From contig NZ_RBXJ01000001.1 in assembly GCF_003635115.1 (NCBI RefSeq), positions 744,001-808,000 on the forward strand: a DNA stretch of 64,000 nt, read 5' to 3'. Source of the DNA: Microbacterium sp. AG1240 (GTDB lineage: Bacteria; Actinomycetota; Actinomycetes; Actinomycetales; Microbacteriaceae). This document shows positions 18,098 through 26,536 of the stretch, piece after piece; position 1 is the first letter of the stretch, and each line of letters begins with the position of its first letter. Under the pieces are notes generated by a model. The model was not told where the DNA came from, ran no database searches, and was given only the letters and a program-made list of their open reading frames with translations. The translations under genes and the position numbers were made by a program.

Positions 18098-18181
18098 GCT
18101 CGGCTCCTTATGAAGATCTTTGTATTCGAACAGTACGACCGGCGCGCGATTCGCGCGTCGGGGTTACCCCCGAAGAGGTGA

Positions 18182-18199
18182 GAACCCCAGTAGGGGTTC
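18182..18199. promoter_or_regulatory. Palindrome upstream of the IniB-like gene
   Basis: GAACCCC-AGTA-GGGGTTC is a perfect 7-bp inverted repeat in the 154-bp gap between the regulator gene and the IniB-like gene. It is a candidate operator and resembles AACCCCCTACCCGGGG upstream of repeat protein A. Confidence 0.4.
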
Positions 18200-18251
18200 C
18201 GGGGGGAAGCTAGGGGAACGGCATGACGAGCCCGCTGCGAACCGATGCCGT

Positions 18252-20768
18252 TCACGCGGAAACCCGTGCGCGCGCGGAGGAATCCTCCGCGGTGAGCGCG
18301 GCGCGCAGTTTGGCGATCAGGTCGGAACGCGTCGTCGCGCCGAGGCGCCGGCGGATGCGGGCGATGTGGTGCTCGGCCGTTCGGGGCGAGATGAAGATCG
18401 ATTCGCCGATCTCCACGTAGGTCTTGCCCTGCAGGACGAGCTCGGCGACCTCGCGCTCCCGGGGGCTCAGCGATGCGCCGTGGGCCGCGGGGGGAGTGGA
18501 GGTGGGCTGATCGGTCGACTCGGCGGGTGCGGCAGCGGGGCGCGATTCCTCGCGGGGGTGCAGCTGACGTGCGCAGGCCAGGAGGCGTGAGATCTCCCGC
18601 TTGTCGTCGGTGCGGCCGGCCGCGTGTCCGGCGAGCCGTGCGCCGTCCCACGCGAGTCCGACGGATGCGAGTCCGAGCGCCGCGGCCTCGACCACGTCAG
18701 GGTCGACCTTGCCCGCGAGCACGGCCGTCCACACCCTCCCGGCCTGCGCCATCTGCGCCGCGAGCGCGTTCGTCCCTGCCGCCTCCACGAGCGCCCGAGC
18801 GTGCGGACGAAGGTCGTCGGGGTGGCCGCGGAGGATGCCGCGTTGGATGCCGGTCCAGTGCAGAGGCACGCCCCAGACACTGCCCTTGCTGAGCCGCGCG
18901 ACGCTCTCCAGCGCCCGCTGGAAGTGGGGATCCATGCGCGCCTCGTCGCCGACGCGCACCGCCGCCAGCACGAACTCGCCCAGGGGCAGGATGCTGAAGA
19001 CGTCGAACTGCGACCGCATCACGTTCGAGCGTGCGCGTCGCCACTGCGCCGTGAGCTCGCCCAGGTCGCCGTACCGGCGGGCGATGGCTACCGAGAGGGC
19101 GCTCGCGAGCGTCGCGTCGCGGGGTGAGAGCGGGCGAGGGGCGGCCAACGCCTGCGCCAGTGCGGCCTCGGCGTCGGCGCGGTGCTCGCACTGCAGCGAC
19201 ACCCACGAGCTCCACAGGAGCAGACGCGGGCGAGCCCACGGTCCGCCGTGGCCGCGGGCGACCGCGTCGGCGATCACGGAGTGCGCGACATCGAGCTCGC
19301 CGGTGTTCAGTGCCATCAGCGTCGCGATGACGGCGGGGAGCTCCCCGATCGGCGCCGCGGTTCCGGATGCGGTGTACACCTCCGCGGCGCGCACGAGGTC
19401 GACGAGGGCGTACTGCGCCGATCCGGTCGTGCTCTCCTGGATTCCGCGGGCCACCAGGCCCAGAGAGACCGAGAGCGTGGACGGCATCGCCGGCGCTCCG
19501 TCGTGCACCTGCTTCGCGTCGTCGAGGGCGACCGGGTCACCCGCAGCCAGCGCAACGGTGGCGGCCCGAGCCGCCGAGTCGCTTCCGAGGCGGCCGGATG
19601 CGCGGTAGACCGCCGCCGCCGACTCGAAGTCGCCGCGGGCGGCCCAGATCGATGCCGACAGGTCGATGGCACGATCGCGGTCGGGATGGGCGGTGTCGAG
19701 GTCGACCCCCTCCAGCAGCGCGGCCGCGGTGTCGATGTCGCCGGCGACCCACGCGGCCGAGGCCTCGCGGATCCGCACCGATAGAGGGTCGGCGCCGGCC
19801 CTGCCGGCCCGGCGGAAGAGCTCGGCCGCCGCGGCAGCGTCTCGCGAGAGACTCGCATCGCCTTCCCGCAGGAGCATGCCGGCGATCCGGTCGTCGCTGA
19901 TCCCGTCGACGATGCCGTCCTCGAGGTCCGACGCGGTGGGCGTCGACGACATGTAGAGGTCGACGATGCGGGCGACGGGGAGCGTCGCGCGCACCGCATC
20001 GGTCACCAGGGGGACGGGCCTGCCGTTGCGCTGCAGCATCCCCTCGCTGTATCCGCCGAACAGGAGTTCCTCCGACGCCATCGCCGCCGAGGAGGGTGAC
20101 AGGCTGACGGCGATGACGGCCTCGGCCACCGCTTCGTCGATGCCGGCGAGCCGGTGGGCGATGACGTCCTGCAGGTCGCCCGTGATGTGACCGTGGTCTC
20201 CCGAGCCCTCGCAGGACGTGTCGTGCACGCGGATCGCCTCGGCGACGAGCCACGGCGTACCCGCCGTGAGCGCGAGGATCGAGGCGACGCAGGCGTCGCC
20301 GAGGCCCGGCAGGTCTGTCAGATCGTGGTGACTCAGGTGGCCGAGCACGACAGCGGGGTGCGCGCGCTCGATCACGTCGGCGAGCTGTCGCATCGCGGCA
20401 GTGCGCGGCCACGGTCGCGAGGCCACGACGATCTGCGCCGACGGGTCGGCCAACCAGTCGATCAGCGAGGCGAGCCGGCGGTCGTCGAGACGGTGGGCGT
20501 CGTCGACGAAGAGCACGTCGGTGCTGTCGAGGTCGGCGGTATCGGAGTTCGTGCGCAGAAGGGCCGAGGCCGCCCCGCGGTCGGTCAACCGCCGGCGGGC
20601 GTGGCGCAGCAGCAGCGTCTTACCCGAGCCGGCCGGACCGGTGATGATCGCCCGGCGCGGTTCGTCGCCGGAGTCGATCAGCGCATCGAGCTGCGCGCGA
20701 GCGGCACGACCCCACACGGGGGCTCCGGATCCGAGCGTTGCGAGGTCGAAAGGGCGTGACTGTGTCAT
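18252..20768 (-). CDS. Large ATPase/LuxR-type transcriptional regulator
   Basis: An 838-residue LAL-like regulator. The N-terminal AAA/STAND-type ATPase has Walker A GPAGSGKT (residues 44-51) and a Walker B-like LFVDDAHRL near residue 88. A long helical middle section probably forms TPR-like repeats for signal sensing. A C-terminal LuxR helix-turn-helix (about residues 765-825) begins LSPREREVAELVLQGKTYVE. The internal ATG at 20768 is preferred over 20786 because GGGGGA precedes it at 7 nt. It lies between the Hsp70 gene (23-nt gap) and the IniB-like gene and is the obvious candidate controller of the locus, possibly through chaperone sensing; that link is inferred. Confidence 0.85.
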   Translation of the reverse strand: MTQSRPFDLATLGSGAPVWGRAARAQLDALIDSGDEPRRAIITGPAGSGKTLLLRHARRRLTDRGAASALLRTNSDTADLDSTDVLFVDDAHRLDDRRLASLIDWLADPSAQIVVASRPWPRTAAMRQLADVIERAHPAVVLGHLSHHDLTDLPGLGDACVASILALTAGTPWLVAEAIRVHDTSCEGSGDHGHITGDLQDVIAHRLAGIDEAVAEAVIAVSLSPSSAAMASEELLFGGYSEGMLQRNGRPVPLVTDAVRATLPVARIVDLYMSSTPTASDLEDGIVDGISDDRIAGMLLREGDASLSRDAAAAAELFRRAGRAGADPLSVRIREASAAWVAGDIDTAAALLEGVDLDTAHPDRDRAIDLSASIWAARGDFESAAAVYRASGRLGSDSAARAATVALAAGDPVALDDAKQVHDGAPAMPSTLSVSLGLVARGIQESTTGSAQYALVDLVRAAEVYTASGTAAPIGELPAVIATLMALNTGELDVAHSVIADAVARGHGGPWARPRLLLWSSWVSLQCEHRADAEAALAQALAAPRPLSPRDATLASALSVAIARRYGDLGELTAQWRRARSNVMRSQFDVFSILPLGEFVLAAVRVGDEARMDPHFQRALESVARLSKGSVWGVPLHWTGIQRGILRGHPDDLRPHARALVEAAGTNALAAQMAQAGRVWTAVLAGKVDPDVVEAAALGLASVGLAWDGARLAGHAAGRTDDKREISRLLACARQLHPREESRPAAAPAESTDQPTSTPPAAHGASLSPREREVAELVLQGKTYVEIGESIFISPRTAEHHIARIRRRLGATTRSDLIAKLRAALTAEDSSARARVSA

Positions 20769-20791
20769 GACGTTTCCCCCAGTCATCCGCG

Positions 20792-22708
20792 TCAGACGGC
20801 CGAGGCGGTCTCAGTGGGGGTGCTTTCCGGCGCGGGCGCCGGAGCGGGAGCCTCCGTGGCCGGCGGTGTGTCGACCGTGGGCTCGGGGTCGGGGGTGACG
20901 GGCGGGGTCGAGGGCTCAGGCGTCGGTTCCGTCGGCGGGGTCGTGACCGGCGGCGTGCTCGGCTCCTGGGTCGGCGTCGTGGTCGGGGTCGTGCTCGGCG
21001 TGGTCGGCGTCGTCGTGGGGGTGGTCGAGCCGCCGCCGGTCGAACCGCTGGGCGTGCTCGGCTGTCCGGTCGACGGGTTGCCGCCCGAGCCCGACGAGGG
21101 GTTCGAGTTCGAACCCGCCTGGTTCGGCGTCGACGGGTTCGTCGACGTGTTCGGCTTGCCCGAAGCGCGCGTCGGCGTCTTCGAGGCGTTCGACTTCGAG
21201 GTGTTGGTCTTGGGCTTCTGCGCTGCGTTGTTGGGCGATGACGGGGCGGCGATCTCGAGTACCGGAACGTCGCTGATGGGCGCGTTCACGCCGAAGGGTG
21301 TCTCGACGATCTCGTCGTCGGAACCCATCGCGGAGAGGCTGCCGGCGGCCAGGGCGTCGTTGAAGAACGCCGCGCCCTGCCCGGCGGCCTGCACCGGCTG
21401 GTCGGCGTTGCCGGCCAGAGCGGCGACACCCGACAGCGTCACGCCCGCCGCGAGGACGACGGCGCCGACCGCGACGGCCGCGGCCGCGGGGCCGCGCCCG
21501 AACCAGCGGACGCGGGACTTCTGCTGAGGGCGGGGTGCCGGAACGTGCCGGGACTCGTCGAGCAGCGTCGACAGCTCCTCGGTCGGGTCGGCCTGCACAC
21601 GGGCGAGCGCCGGGGGTGCCTCCTCGCCCTCGAACTCGGCGGCGGCGGCACGCGCAGCGCCGAACGCGACGACGGCCTTCGGGTCGGCGTCGACGGCGAT
21701 CGCGACGTCGACGCGCTCGGAGAGCAGTTGGGCGACGCGGGGGATACGCGACGATCCGCCGACGAGGAGGATCGCATCCAGGCGGTCGGCGCGCAGGGAA
21801 GCCGACTCGATCGACTGCTCCAGAGCGTCGGTCGTGCGCTCGATCTGCGACTCGATCATGGCCTCGAACTCGGCACGAGTAACGCGCACGGAGGTCGACC
21901 GCCCGCCGAGCAGGACGGGGATCACGGTCTCCGAGTCGAACGACAGCGACTCCTTCGCATCCACGCACTCCCGACGCAGGGCGGCGAGTGCGACGCGTGC
22001 TCCGGGGTCGGTGGCCAGGACGTCCGCGGAGATGCCCGCCGCCGTCATCACGTGGCGAAGGAGCAGGTCGTCGAAGTCGGCGCCACCGACGTCGGAGAGT
22101 CCCGACGCGGGCGAGACGATCCGCAGCGCGCCCTTCTTGTCCTTCCGCACGACGACGGCGTCGAACGTGCCACCGCCGAGGTCGTAGACCGCGAGTGCCC
22201 GGCCGGTCTCGAGCGGGTTGACGTGGTCGTAATGGCGCGCCGCAGCCTCCGGCTCGGGAATGAGGTTCACGTCTCGCCAGCCCTCGTGGGCGATGGCTGC
22301 GCCGACGCGCTCGGAGCGATACTCGCCCCAGGCAGCGGGGACGGTCACGCTGATCGCCGACGGCGAGCGTCCTTCGCGCTCGCTCACCGTCTCGGTGACC
22401 CAGGTCACGACGTGCGCGTAGAGCTGCTCGGCGGTGAAGCTCTGGTCGCCCGCGACGACGGGCACGTCGTCGCCGACGCGCCTCTTGAACTCGCGGATGA
22501 GCCTGTCGGGCTGAGTCAGCCCGCGGCGCTCCGCGGCATCGCCGAAGAGCAGACCGCTCTCGCCGACGAACACCGCCGTCGACGCGTGATCGGAGTGCCG
22601 CCCCAGCGGCACGGAGGTGACTGTCGTCACACCCCCAGAACGTTGCGAGACGGCAGCAGCCGTCCGCGTCATTCCCACATCGATCGCAAGAAAATATGGA
22701 GCACGCAT
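20792..22708 (-). CDS. Membrane-anchored Hsp70-family protein with Pro/Thr tail
   Basis: A 638-residue protein. Residues 1-360 form an Hsp70 ATPase domain: FLAIDVGMTRTA (phosphate 1), VYDLGGGTFDAVVV (phosphate 2) and LLVGGSSRIPRV (adenosine motif). There is no substrate-binding domain. Instead one membrane segment (about 406-432) is followed by about 200 residues rich in Pro, Thr, Ser and Glu, which should be extracytoplasmic. Such truncated, membrane-tethered Hsp70 relatives occur in Actinobacteria and may sense or regulate rather than fold. The start at 22708 begins the conserved domain and has GGGGGG upstream; longer forms would translate through the promoter region. It is first in the minus-strand run Hsp70, regulator, IniB-like, membrane protein. 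Confidence 0.85.
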   Translation of the reverse strand: MRAPYFLAIDVGMTRTAAAVSQRSGGVTTVTSVPLGRHSDHASTAVFVGESGLLFGDAAERRGLTQPDRLIREFKRRVGDDVPVVAGDQSFTAEQLYAHVVTWVTETVSEREGRSPSAISVTVPAAWGEYRSERVGAAIAHEGWRDVNLIPEPEAAARHYDHVNPLETGRALAVYDLGGGTFDAVVVRKDKKGALRIVSPASGLSDVGGADFDDLLLRHVMTAAGISADVLATDPGARVALAALRRECVDAKESLSFDSETVIPVLLGGRSTSVRVTRAEFEAMIESQIERTTDALEQSIESASLRADRLDAILLVGGSSRIPRVAQLLSERVDVAIAVDADPKAVVAFGAARAAAAEFEGEEAPPALARVQADPTEELSTLLDESRHVPAPRPQQKSRVRWFGRGPAAAAVAVGAVVLAAGVTLSGVAALAGNADQPVQAAGQGAAFFNDALAAGSLSAMGSDDEIVETPFGVNAPISDVPVLEIAAPSSPNNAAQKPKTNTSKSNASKTPTRASGKPNTSTNPSTPNQAGSNSNPSSGSGGNPSTGQPSTPSGSTGGGSTTPTTTPTTPSTTPTTTPTQEPSTPPVTTPPTEPTPEPSTPPVTPDPEPTVDTPPATEAPAPAPAPESTPTETASAV

Positions 22709-22733
22709 GTACAGAATTCCCCCCGACGAGCGC

Positions 22734-22773
22734 GCGCTAGCGCCTCGCCTAGAACCGAAGCGTCTTAGCTTCG
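22734..22773. promoter_or_regulatory. Palindromes upstream of the Hsp70-family gene
   Basis: GCGCTAGCGC (22734-22743) and CGAAGC-GTCTTA-GCTTCG (22756-22773) lie 26-65 nt before the Hsp70 start. Either could bind the locus regulator. No clear -35/-10 pair was found for the minus strand. Confidence 0.35.
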
Positions 22774-22912
22774 AGTTCTGTTCCAGTGCCGGATCGTGCC
22801 CCTTACGACTCCGACGTCGTTCGGACATGATGACACACGCCCGCAGACGAAAAAAGGGGGGTAGCGCTCGGGAGGCCGGATATGCAAGGCGCGGAGGCGG
22901 GGAGAGCGTCCG

Positions 22913-22939
22913 CTGGCACTCGCGTTGCGAGAGTGCCAG
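22913..22939. promoter_or_regulatory. CIRCE operator 1 (HrcA site)
   Basis: CTGGCACTC-N9-GAGTGCCAG is a perfect 9-9-9 inverted repeat matching the CIRCE consensus. It overlaps the -35 box of the groES promoter, so HrcA binding would block polymerase. Confidence 0.85.
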
Positions 22940-22953
22940 CACTTCCCTAGACT
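22925..22953 (+). promoter_or_regulatory. groES promoter
   Basis: A -35 TTGCGA (22925-22930) and a -10 TAGACT (22948-22953) are separated by exactly 17 nt, placing transcription start near 22960, inside the second CIRCE element. Confidence 0.7.
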
Positions 22954-22958
22954 CGGGC

Positions 22959-22985
22959 TTAGCACTCTCCCCGCGTGGGTGCTAA
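22959..22985. promoter_or_regulatory. CIRCE operator 2 (HrcA site)
   Basis: TTAGCACTC-N9-GGGTGCTAA matches the CIRCE consensus with one mismatch between arms. It covers the predicted transcription start of groES, so two HrcA sites flank and overlap one promoter. Confidence 0.85.
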
Positions 22986-23027
22986 TGAGTCTTCCGTACC
23001 GAAGCGTCAAGAAAGAAGAGGTAGACC

Positions 23028-23324
23028 GTGTCGGTTTCCATCAAGCCGCTCGAAGACCGCATCGTCATCCAGCAGGTCGAGGCAGAGCAGACCACCGCGA
23101 GTGGTCTCGTCATCCCCGACACCGCCAAGGAGAAGCCCCAGGAGGGCGAGGTCGTGGCTGTCGGCCCCGGCCGCATCGACGACAACGGCAACCGTGTTCC
23201 GATCGACGTCGCCGTCGGCGACCGCGTCATCTACAGCAAGTACGGCGGCACCGAAGTGAAGTTCGGCGCCGACGACTACCTCGTGCTCTCGGCGCGCGAC
23301 GTCCTGGCGGTCGTCGTTCGCTGA
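23028..23324 (+). CDS. groES: Co-chaperonin GroES
   Basis: A 98-residue Hsp10 subunit, cytosolic, that caps GroEL during protein folding. The start [15 protein letters not shown], the mobile-loop region and the ending SARDVLAVV are typical, and the length is usual. The start is a GTG with an AGAAGAGG ribosome-binding site. Two CIRCE elements and a strong terminator enclose it as a single-gene unit; no groEL follows in this window, so a GroEL gene must lie elsewhere. Confidence 0.97.
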   Translation: MSVSIKPLEDRIVIQQVEAEQTTASGLVIPDTAKEKPQEGEVVAVGPGRIDDNGNRVPIDVAVGDRVIYSKYGGTEVKFGADDYLVLSARDVLAVVVR

Positions 23325-23344
23325 TCGTCTCCTCGCGAGTCGGG

Positions 23345-23376
23345 AAAGGCCCGGATGCTTCGGCATCCGGGCCTTT
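23345..23376 (+). terminator. groES terminator
   Basis: A perfect 14-bp stem with a TTCG loop (arms 23345-23358 and 23363-23376), running from AAAGG to CCTTT, lies 21 nt after the groES stop. Confidence 0.9.
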
Positions 23377-23501
23377 CTGCGCGCACCGCAGGCGCACGTG
23401 TGCCGTGTGGGGCGGCTCCCGCGTTGCAAGGGGCGCGTACGAAGGAGCCGTCGTGAATGTTTCGGCGCCGACGACCGATCGGATTGACCCCTTAACGGGC
23501 C

Positions 23502-23507
23502 TAGGCT
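23502..23507 (+). promoter_or_regulatory. Leaderless -10 hexamer for rarD
   Basis: TAGGCT ends 6 nt before the GTG start at 23514, with no ribosome-binding site between. Confidence 0.5.
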
Positions 23508-23513
23508 GGCAGC

Positions 23514-24476
23514 GTGAACGACCGTGCCGGTGCTTCCACGCCCGCGGCGCGGACCCCCTCCCGTGAAATCGCGATCGGTGGCGTCTACGCCTTCGTCGCC
23601 TACCTCCTCTGGGGATTCCTTCCCCTGTACTTCCTGACCCTCGCACCCACGGGCGCGTGGGAGGTCGTCGCCTGGCGGATCGTGCTCTCGCTGGTGTTCT
23701 GCGCCATCCTCCTCTTCGTCGTCCGCGGGTGGACGGCGCTCTGGCGGATCGTTCGGCAACCCCGTCTGCTCGGTCTGACGGCGCTCGCCGGCGCCCTGAT
23801 CTACGTCAACTGGCAGGTCTTCCTCCTCGGCACGTTGAGCGGTCACGTCATCGAGACGAGCCTCGGCTACTTCATCAACCCCATCGTCACGGTGCTGCTC
23901 GGGGTTCTCGTTCTCCGGGAGAAGCTGCGGATCACACAGTGGATCGCGATCGGCATCGCCGTGGTGGCCGTGCTCGTCATCGTCGTGGGCTACGGCACGT
24001 TCCCCTGGATCGCACTGTCGCTGGCGTGCTCCTTCGGGCTGTACGGCCTCGTGAAGAAGAAGATCGGGCCGGCCGTCGACGCCGTCAGCGGCCTGACGCT
24101 CGAGTCCTTCTGGCTGTTCCCGATCGCCATCGTCCAGCTCTGCGTCGTCGCGGCCACGAGCGGGCTGACGCTCTTCACCGCCGGCGCCGGCCACGCCGCT
24201 CTCCTGCTCATGGCCGGCGTGTTCACCGCCACGCCGCTGCTCTTCTTCGCGGCGGGCACCCGGCGCGCGCCCCTCACCCTGGTCGGGCTCCTGCAGTTCG
24301 TCGCGCCGGTGCTGCAGTTCGTCACCGGTGCGTGGCTCCTCGGCGAACCCATGCCGTTCGAGCGGTGGGTCGGGTTCGCGCTGGTGTGGGTGGCGCTCGC
24401 CGTCCTCACGGTCGACTCGCTCCTCGCCGCCCGGCGAGGCAGGGCCTCCGTCTCGGACGTCGCCGAGTTGACCTGA
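23514..24476 (+). CDS. rarD: RarD-type EamA-family transporter
   Basis: A 320-residue inner-membrane protein with about ten hydrophobic segments, the layout of the drug/metabolite transporter superfamily. The first segment has GVYAFVAYLLWGFLPLYF and the next LAPTGAWEVVAWRIVLSLVF, which match the RarD subgroup; LGYFINPIVTVLLGVLVLREKL is also characteristic. RarD was linked to chloramphenicol sensitivity in early work, but the substrate of most members is unknown. The GTG start is supported by the adjacent -10 box. Confidence 0.88.
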   Translation: MNDRAGASTPAARTPSREIAIGGVYAFVAYLLWGFLPLYFLTLAPTGAWEVVAWRIVLSLVFCAILLFVVRGWTALWRIVRQPRLLGLTALAGALIYVNWQVFLLGTLSGHVIETSLGYFINPIVTVLLGVLVLREKLRITQWIAIGIAVVAVLVIVVGYGTFPWIALSLACSFGLYGLVKKKIGPAVDAVSGLTLESFWLFPIAIVQLCVVAATSGLTLFTAGAGHAALLLMAGVFTATPLLFFAAGTRRAPLTLVGLLQFVAPVLQFVTGAWLLGEPMPFERWVGFALVWVALAVLTVDSLLAARRGRASVSDVAELT

Positions 24477-24505
24477 CAGCCCCCGGCCGGGGGCGCAGCA
24501 TCCAT

Positions 24506-24573
24506 CGAAAGTGCCCGTTCCCGCCGGAAGAGCGCAAAATCGGGGGCTCGAATGGCAGAAACGGGCGCTTTCG
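24506..24573. repeat. Inverted-repeat element of 68 bp
   Basis: Arms CGAAAGTGCCCGTT (24506-24519) and AACGGGCGCTTTCG (24560-24573) differ at one pair and enclose 40 bp. It lies 30 bp after rarD. It is too wide for an ordinary terminator and may be a dispersed palindromic repeat. The rest of 24574-24721 holds the livJ leader. Confidence 0.5.
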
Positions 24574-24721
24574 GCGTTTGGCGAGTCTCGCCGCATAACG
24601 ATTGGGTCGCGTTACACATCGTTAACGAACGGCAACACTGCCGAGACGAACGGCCGCATAGGTTTAGGGCACTGGGCCGGTCCCCGAATCGCGCCCGCAA
24701 TCATTCACAGCAAGGAGCAAC

Positions 24722-26005
24722 ATGAGCGTCATTTCACGTTCGCGTGCCGGCAAGGTCCTGGGCGGCATCGCCCTGGTCGGTGTCAGCGCGCTCGTCCTGG
24801 CCGGCTGTGCCGGTGGCGGCGGAACCGCGGAGTCCTCGTCGGCGGCGCCCAACGCAGAGGTTGGTGGGGACCTGACGCTGAAGATCGGCACCGCGCTCCC
24901 GCAGACCGGCAACCTGGCCTTCCTCGGCCCGCCCGAAGAGGCCGGCGTCGCCTACGCGGAGTCCCTCATCAACGCCGAGACCGCAACGACGGGTCTCACC
25001 CTGGAGACCGTCTACGGCGACTCCGGCGACACCGACAACAAGGCCTACGAGACCACCATCCCCCGCCTCCTGGGCGAGGACGTCTCGGCGATCATCGGTG
25101 CGGCGTCCTCGGGAACGTCGCTCCAGTTCATCGACCAGGTCGTCGGTGCGGGCGTCATCCAGTTCTCCCCGGCCAACACGTCGGACACGTTCACGACCTA
25201 CGACGACAAGGGGCTGTACTTCCGCACCGCCCCGTCGGACGTCCTGCAGGGCGAGGTGCTGGGTAACCTCATCGCCGAGGGCGGCGCGCAGACGCTCGGC
25301 CTCATCGTCCTGAACGACTCGTACGGCACCGGTCTCGCGAAGTACGTCTCCGAGGCCTTCGAGGCCGCCGGTGGCGAGGTCGTCGCACAGTCGACCTACA
25401 ACACCGGTGACACCACGTTCGACTCGCAGATCAGCGAGGTCCTCGCGGCCGCGCCGGACGCGATCGCTCTGATCACGTTCGACGAGGTCTCGACGATCCT
25501 GCCGAGCCTGTTCGGCCAGTTCCCGTCTGACAAGCTGTACTTCGTCGACGGCAACCTGAAGAACTTCGCCGACGCGTTCCCCGCGGGATCGCTGACCGGC
25601 GCGAAGGGCACGCTGCCCGGTCTGTCGATCGACTCGATCGGCGACTTCACGTCGTCGCTCGACGAGTTCCAGTCGGCCGAGGGTCGCCCCGCGCTCGAGG
25701 ACTACAGCTACGCGGCGGAGTCGTTCGACGCCACCGTGCTGCTCGCTCTCGCATCCCTCGCTGCCGGCTCGACCGATGCCGAGGCCATCGCAGGGAAGCT
25801 GCAGGAGGTCTCCGGCGGTTCGGGCGACGGCACGAAGTGCGAGTCGTACGCCGACTGCGCCGCGATCATCCTCGACGGTGGCACGGCCGACTACGACGGC
25901 ATCTCGGGTCCGATCACGTTCGACGAGGTCGGCGACCCGACCGAGGCGTCGATCGGTATCTACCAGTTCGGCGAAGACAACAACTACGTCGCGTACGAGG
26001 GCTGA
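24722..26005 (+). CDS. livJ: Branched-chain amino-acid ABC transporter, substrate-binding lipoprotein
   Basis: A 427-residue type I periplasmic-binding-fold lipoprotein. The signal peptide ends in the lipobox LAGC (Cys29), so the mature protein is lipid-anchored outside the membrane. The start of the mature domain (LTLKIGTALPQTGNLAFLGPP) and IIGAASSGTS fit the Leu/Ile/Val-binding family. The exact ligand cannot be fixed. AAGGAG lies upstream of ATG 24722. The permease and ATPase genes lie downstream on the opposite strand, facing it, so the binding protein is made from a separate transcript. Confidence 0.9.
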   Translation: MSVISRSRAGKVLGGIALVGVSALVLAGCAGGGGTAESSSAAPNAEVGGDLTLKIGTALPQTGNLAFLGPPEEAGVAYAESLINAETATTGLTLETVYGDSGDTDNKAYETTIPRLLGEDVSAIIGAASSGTSLQFIDQVVGAGVIQFSPANTSDTFTTYDDKGLYFRTAPSDVLQGEVLGNLIAEGGAQTLGLIVLNDSYGTGLAKYVSEAFEAAGGEVVAQSTYNTGDTTFDSQISEVLAAAPDAIALITFDEVSTILPSLFGQFPSDKLYFVDGNLKNFADAFPAGSLTGAKGTLPGLSIDSIGDFTSSLDEFQSAEGRPALEDYSYAAESFDATVLLALASLAAGSTDAEAIAGKLQEVSGGSGDGTKCESYADCAAIILDGGTADYDGISGPITFDEVGDPTEASIGIYQFGEDNNYVAYEG

Positions 26006-26027
26006 TCCTCAGCATCCGCTCGACAGG

Positions 26028-26057
26028 AAGGGCCCCGGTCTTCGGACCGGGGCCCTT
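26028..26057 (+). terminator. livJ terminator
   Basis: A perfect 13-bp stem with a TTCG loop (26028-26040 with 26045-26057), AAGGG to CCCTT, directly follows livJ. Confidence 0.88.
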
Positions 26058-26175
26058 CCCCGTGCGTTCGGCTCCACCCCGGCGACGACGCCGCGCTCCA
26101 CCCCGCCCGCCGGCCCCGCCTTCACCCGCCCCGCCTTCACCCGCCCCGACCGCCCGCCCCGCCTCGCCTCCGCTC

Positions 26176-26259
26176 GCACGAACTCAGGCTCAGAGGTCAG
26201 CGGACAGGCGAAACGCCCCTCCCACGGGCTGCGGAGTCGCGCTAATCCTGATTACGTGC
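26176..26259. repeat. Palindromic intergenic repeat, copy 1
   Basis: 84 bp bounded by GCACGAACTCAGGCT (26176-26190) and the inverted AATCCTGATTACGTGC (26244-26259). Similar ends occur at 26371-26453 and three times near 40 kb. It lies in a 530-bp gap (26006-26536) with no gene. Confidence 0.55.
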
Positions 26260-26370
26260 TGCCGGCCGGCGGCTCCCCGCCCGCGAGATTCGGGCGGGAC
26301 GGTCGGCCCGGGCCCGGCTCGGAGCTCGGCGGCATCCGTTCCGCACGCACCGAAGATCGGGCCGCCCTCC

Positions 26371-26453
26371 GCCACAACTCAGGCTGAGCCGTCGCGACGG
26401 CTGCGACACGCCGCCGTGGTGGGCGTGACCCCGCATTCATCCTGAGTTCGTGC
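26371..26453. repeat. Palindromic intergenic repeat, copy 2
   Basis: 83 bp bounded by GCCACAACTCAGGCT (26371-26385) and ATCCTGAGTTCGTGC (26439-26453), the inverse of the left end of copy 1. The spacing of the ends is nearly the same as in copy 1. Confidence 0.55.
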
Positions 26454-26536
26454 TCGGAGGCGGCGTGGCGGACGGGCAGCGCGCGCACGCACCCGCCATC
26501 CGAACCCCGTCGGGGCCGGATGGCAGGTATGGAGGT

